From CAYRHN01 sp964424115 (GTDB lineage: Bacteria > Chloroflexota > Anaerolineae > Anaerolineales > Anaerolineaceae): a stretch of 64,000 nt of DNA. Below the pieces are notes generated by a model. That model was given only the letters and a program-made list of their open reading frames with translations. It did not search any database and had not been told where the DNA came from. Each line of letters starts with the position of its first letter. Within the stretch, counting starts at the first letter, position 1. Made by a program: the position numbers and the translations under genes. The stretch spans positions 1 through 64,000 of the forward strand of contig CAYRHN010000015.1 in assembly GCA_964424115.1 (NCBI GenBank). The letters run 5' to 3'. This document shows, one piece after another, positions 62,835 through 64,000 of this stretch.

Positions 62835-64000
62835 ATGAATACACCTTTGCGCGTGCTTTGCAGCATCCTGATCCTGGCCTGGGCTTTCCTGGCCTTGCCC
62901 ACCCAATCCGCCCATGCTGTCGCGGTCCCCATCACAGTCAACACGCTGGAGGATAATGTTGAGAATGACAGCTACTGCTCCCTGCGCGAGGCGATCACTG
63001 CCGCAACCAACAACACCTCTCAGTCCGGCTGCACCGCCGGTTCAGGGGATGACACGATCAATTTCAGCGTCAGCGGCACCATCACCCTGATATCTCCCCT
63101 GCCCAGCATCCTCAGCACCGGCGGCAAGGTCACCATCGACGGTGGAAACACCATCACCCTGAATGATGCTTCGGAGAACGGGATCGAGATGATCGTCCTC
63201 TCCCAGGGGAACCTGGAGTTGAAAAATATCACCCTCACCAACGGGAAGAATGGGATTAAGACCCTGTATGGGACCCTTTTGTTGAATCATGTGACCCTTG
63301 CCCATATGAACCGGGCGAATGCGATCGCCCTCGTGAGCCAATCTGGCGCTGTGACCGTTCAGAACAGCACTTTCAGCGACAACCTGTACGGCCTGTACGC
63401 ATCCCTGGCATTGTCTGGCGACACCCCTCCGTTGATCACTGTTCAAAACAGCACCTTCAGCGGGAACACGTATGGTATCCTGTTGGCTTCAGCCCCCGGA
63501 TTGGTGCAAACTTCCACCTTCTCCGGGAATACCAAATTTTCGATCTTGGCAGCCAAACCATTGACCATTGAAGGCAGCACCTTCACCAACAACTCGGTCG
63601 CCAATGATTGCGGTCCTGCGCTGCGTGTCGGCGGTGCCACTGTCACCGTCACAACCAGTGTGTTCAGAGATAATTCCTCTTCAGGTTCTCCTGCCAGGGG
63701 TGGGGCCGTGTGCGCCGCCGGTGCAGGAACCAATCTCACCATCACCCACAGCACATTTGATCATAATTCGGCCACCGCCCCCGACTCGATTCCCTCTGGT
63801 GGAGCGGTTTACACAGAGGATACTAACCTGACCATCTCTGACAGCACCTTCATCAATAATATCGCTACCACACCCTCATCCTGGGAATCCGACGGCGGCG
63901 CCATATTTGTCCGCGGCGGGGGTTACAATATTGACCTGACTAACCTTACCATTGCCACCAACTCGGCCAAAGTTGGCGCGGCTTTATACATCAATAGCAG
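62835..64000 (+). CDS. Secreted CSLREA-domain, parallel beta-helix protein (3' end beyond window)
   Basis: At least 388 codons, open to the right edge, so partial. A Sec signal peptide (VLCSILILAWAFLALPTQSAHA) is followed by a CSLREA domain: ITVNTLEDNVEND then YCSLREAITAA and a Gly/Asp-rich DDTINF. The rest consists of repeated beta-helix turns of the polymorphic outer-membrane-protein type, with recurrent STF-x-NN/GN units (NSTFSDNLYG, NSTFSGNTYG, GSTFTNNS, HSTFDHNS, DSTFINNI) and GGAV/GGAI phrases. Such proteins are exported and often surface-bound; function is usually adhesion-like but unproven. GGAGCT precedes the ATG. Confidence 0.82.
   Translation, partial: MNTPLRVLCSILILAWAFLALPTQSAHAVAVPITVNTLEDNVENDSYCSLREAITAATNNTSQSGCTAGSGDDTINFSVSGTITLISPLPSILSTGGKVTIDGGNTITLNDASENGIEMIVLSQGNLELKNITLTNGKNGIKTLYGTLLLNHVTLAHMNRANAIALVSQSGAVTVQNSTFSDNLYGLYASLALSGDTPPLITVQNSTFSGNTYGILLASAPGLVQTSTFSGNTKFSILAAKPLTIEGSTFTNNSVANDCGPALRVGGATVTVTTSVFRDNSSSGSPARGGAVCAAGAGTNLTITHSTFDHNSATAPDSIPSGGAVYTEDTNLTISDSTFINNIATTPSSWESDGGAIFVRGGGYNIDLTNLTIATNSAKVGAALYINS

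Overview
The window reads as chromosomal DNA of a free-living bacterium, most likely a member of the Chloroflexota, class Anaerolineae. This is inference. It rests on moderately high G+C, a Tad/Flp pilus locus with no secretin or other outer-membrane parts (monoderm layout), a transaldolase–glucose-6-phosphate isomerase fusion, a type 2 isopentenyl-diphosphate isomerase, an Arg-tipped EF-P, and lipoproteins with Thr/Pro-rich linkers. I see no rRNA, tRNA, CRISPR array, transposase or phage gene. Nearly all of the 64 kb is ordinary, tightly packed coding sequence.

Layout, left to right. (1) 1-7 kb: a 5'-truncated CHAT (caspase-like) remnant, a lactate-permease-type transporter, a zinc-ribbon protein, a beta-propeller gene fragment, and a P2-type cation ATPase with a small DUF1475-like membrane protein. 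(2) 7.3-11.9 kb: a membrane PAS/PAS/GAF/GGDEF/EAL protein, a DinB-like protein and a HAD hydrolase. (3) 11.9-17.4 kb, minus strand: an operon with a good sigma70-type promoter encoding L-glutamate-gamma-semialdehyde dehydrogenase, a small membrane protein, both subunits of a CoA-transferase, a TPR membrane protein and a 2-hydroxyacid dehydrogenase. (4) 17.4-26 kb: a one-chain sensor kinase with a LacI-type sugar-binding domain, then a pentose-phosphate operon (tkt, rpiB, tal-pgi) ending in a clear terminator. (5) 26-33.5 kb: folB, two zinc-ribbon/Pro-Tyr-rich membrane proteins, folE, a polyprenyl synthase, fni, acpP and sucCD. (6) 33.6-36.9 kb: a multi-spanning membrane protein, an SPFH protein with a C-terminal DNA-binding-type HTH, and a helical partner. 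(7) 37-44 kb: the Tad locus (flp, cpaB, REC-cpaE, cpaF, tadB, tadC), then comF, hpf and efp. (8) 45-54.5 kb: a Cys-rich small protein, a HAD-DinB fusion, ftsH, an acyl-CoA synthetase, a beta-propeller lipoprotein, and miaA-yraN-GT4. (9) 54.6-62.7 kb: one long plus-strand operon (cyclic-nucleotide-binding protein, CinA-like, amidohydrolase-CYTH fusion, glgA, glgC, malQ), then the start of a secreted CSLREA/beta-helix protein running off the right edge.

How the parts connect. Central carbon metabolism dominates: glycogen synthesis and breakdown (glgC, glgA, malQ), the pentose phosphate pathway, succinyl-CoA ligase and amino/2-keto/hydroxy-acid oxidation. The LacI-type kinase next to the tkt-rpiB-tal/pgi operon suggests sugar-responsive control. 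The Tad genes with a receiver-domain CpaE and the GGDEF/EAL protein suggest regulated surface attachment, although no direct link is visible.

The points I would look at first are the SPFH-HTH gene pair, the amidohydrolase-CYTH fusion inside the glycogen operon, the CHAT remnant with both catalytic positions altered, several genes whose -10 box lies 6-7 nt from the start codon (candidate leaderless mRNAs), and a perfect 46-bp palindrome at 31438-31483.
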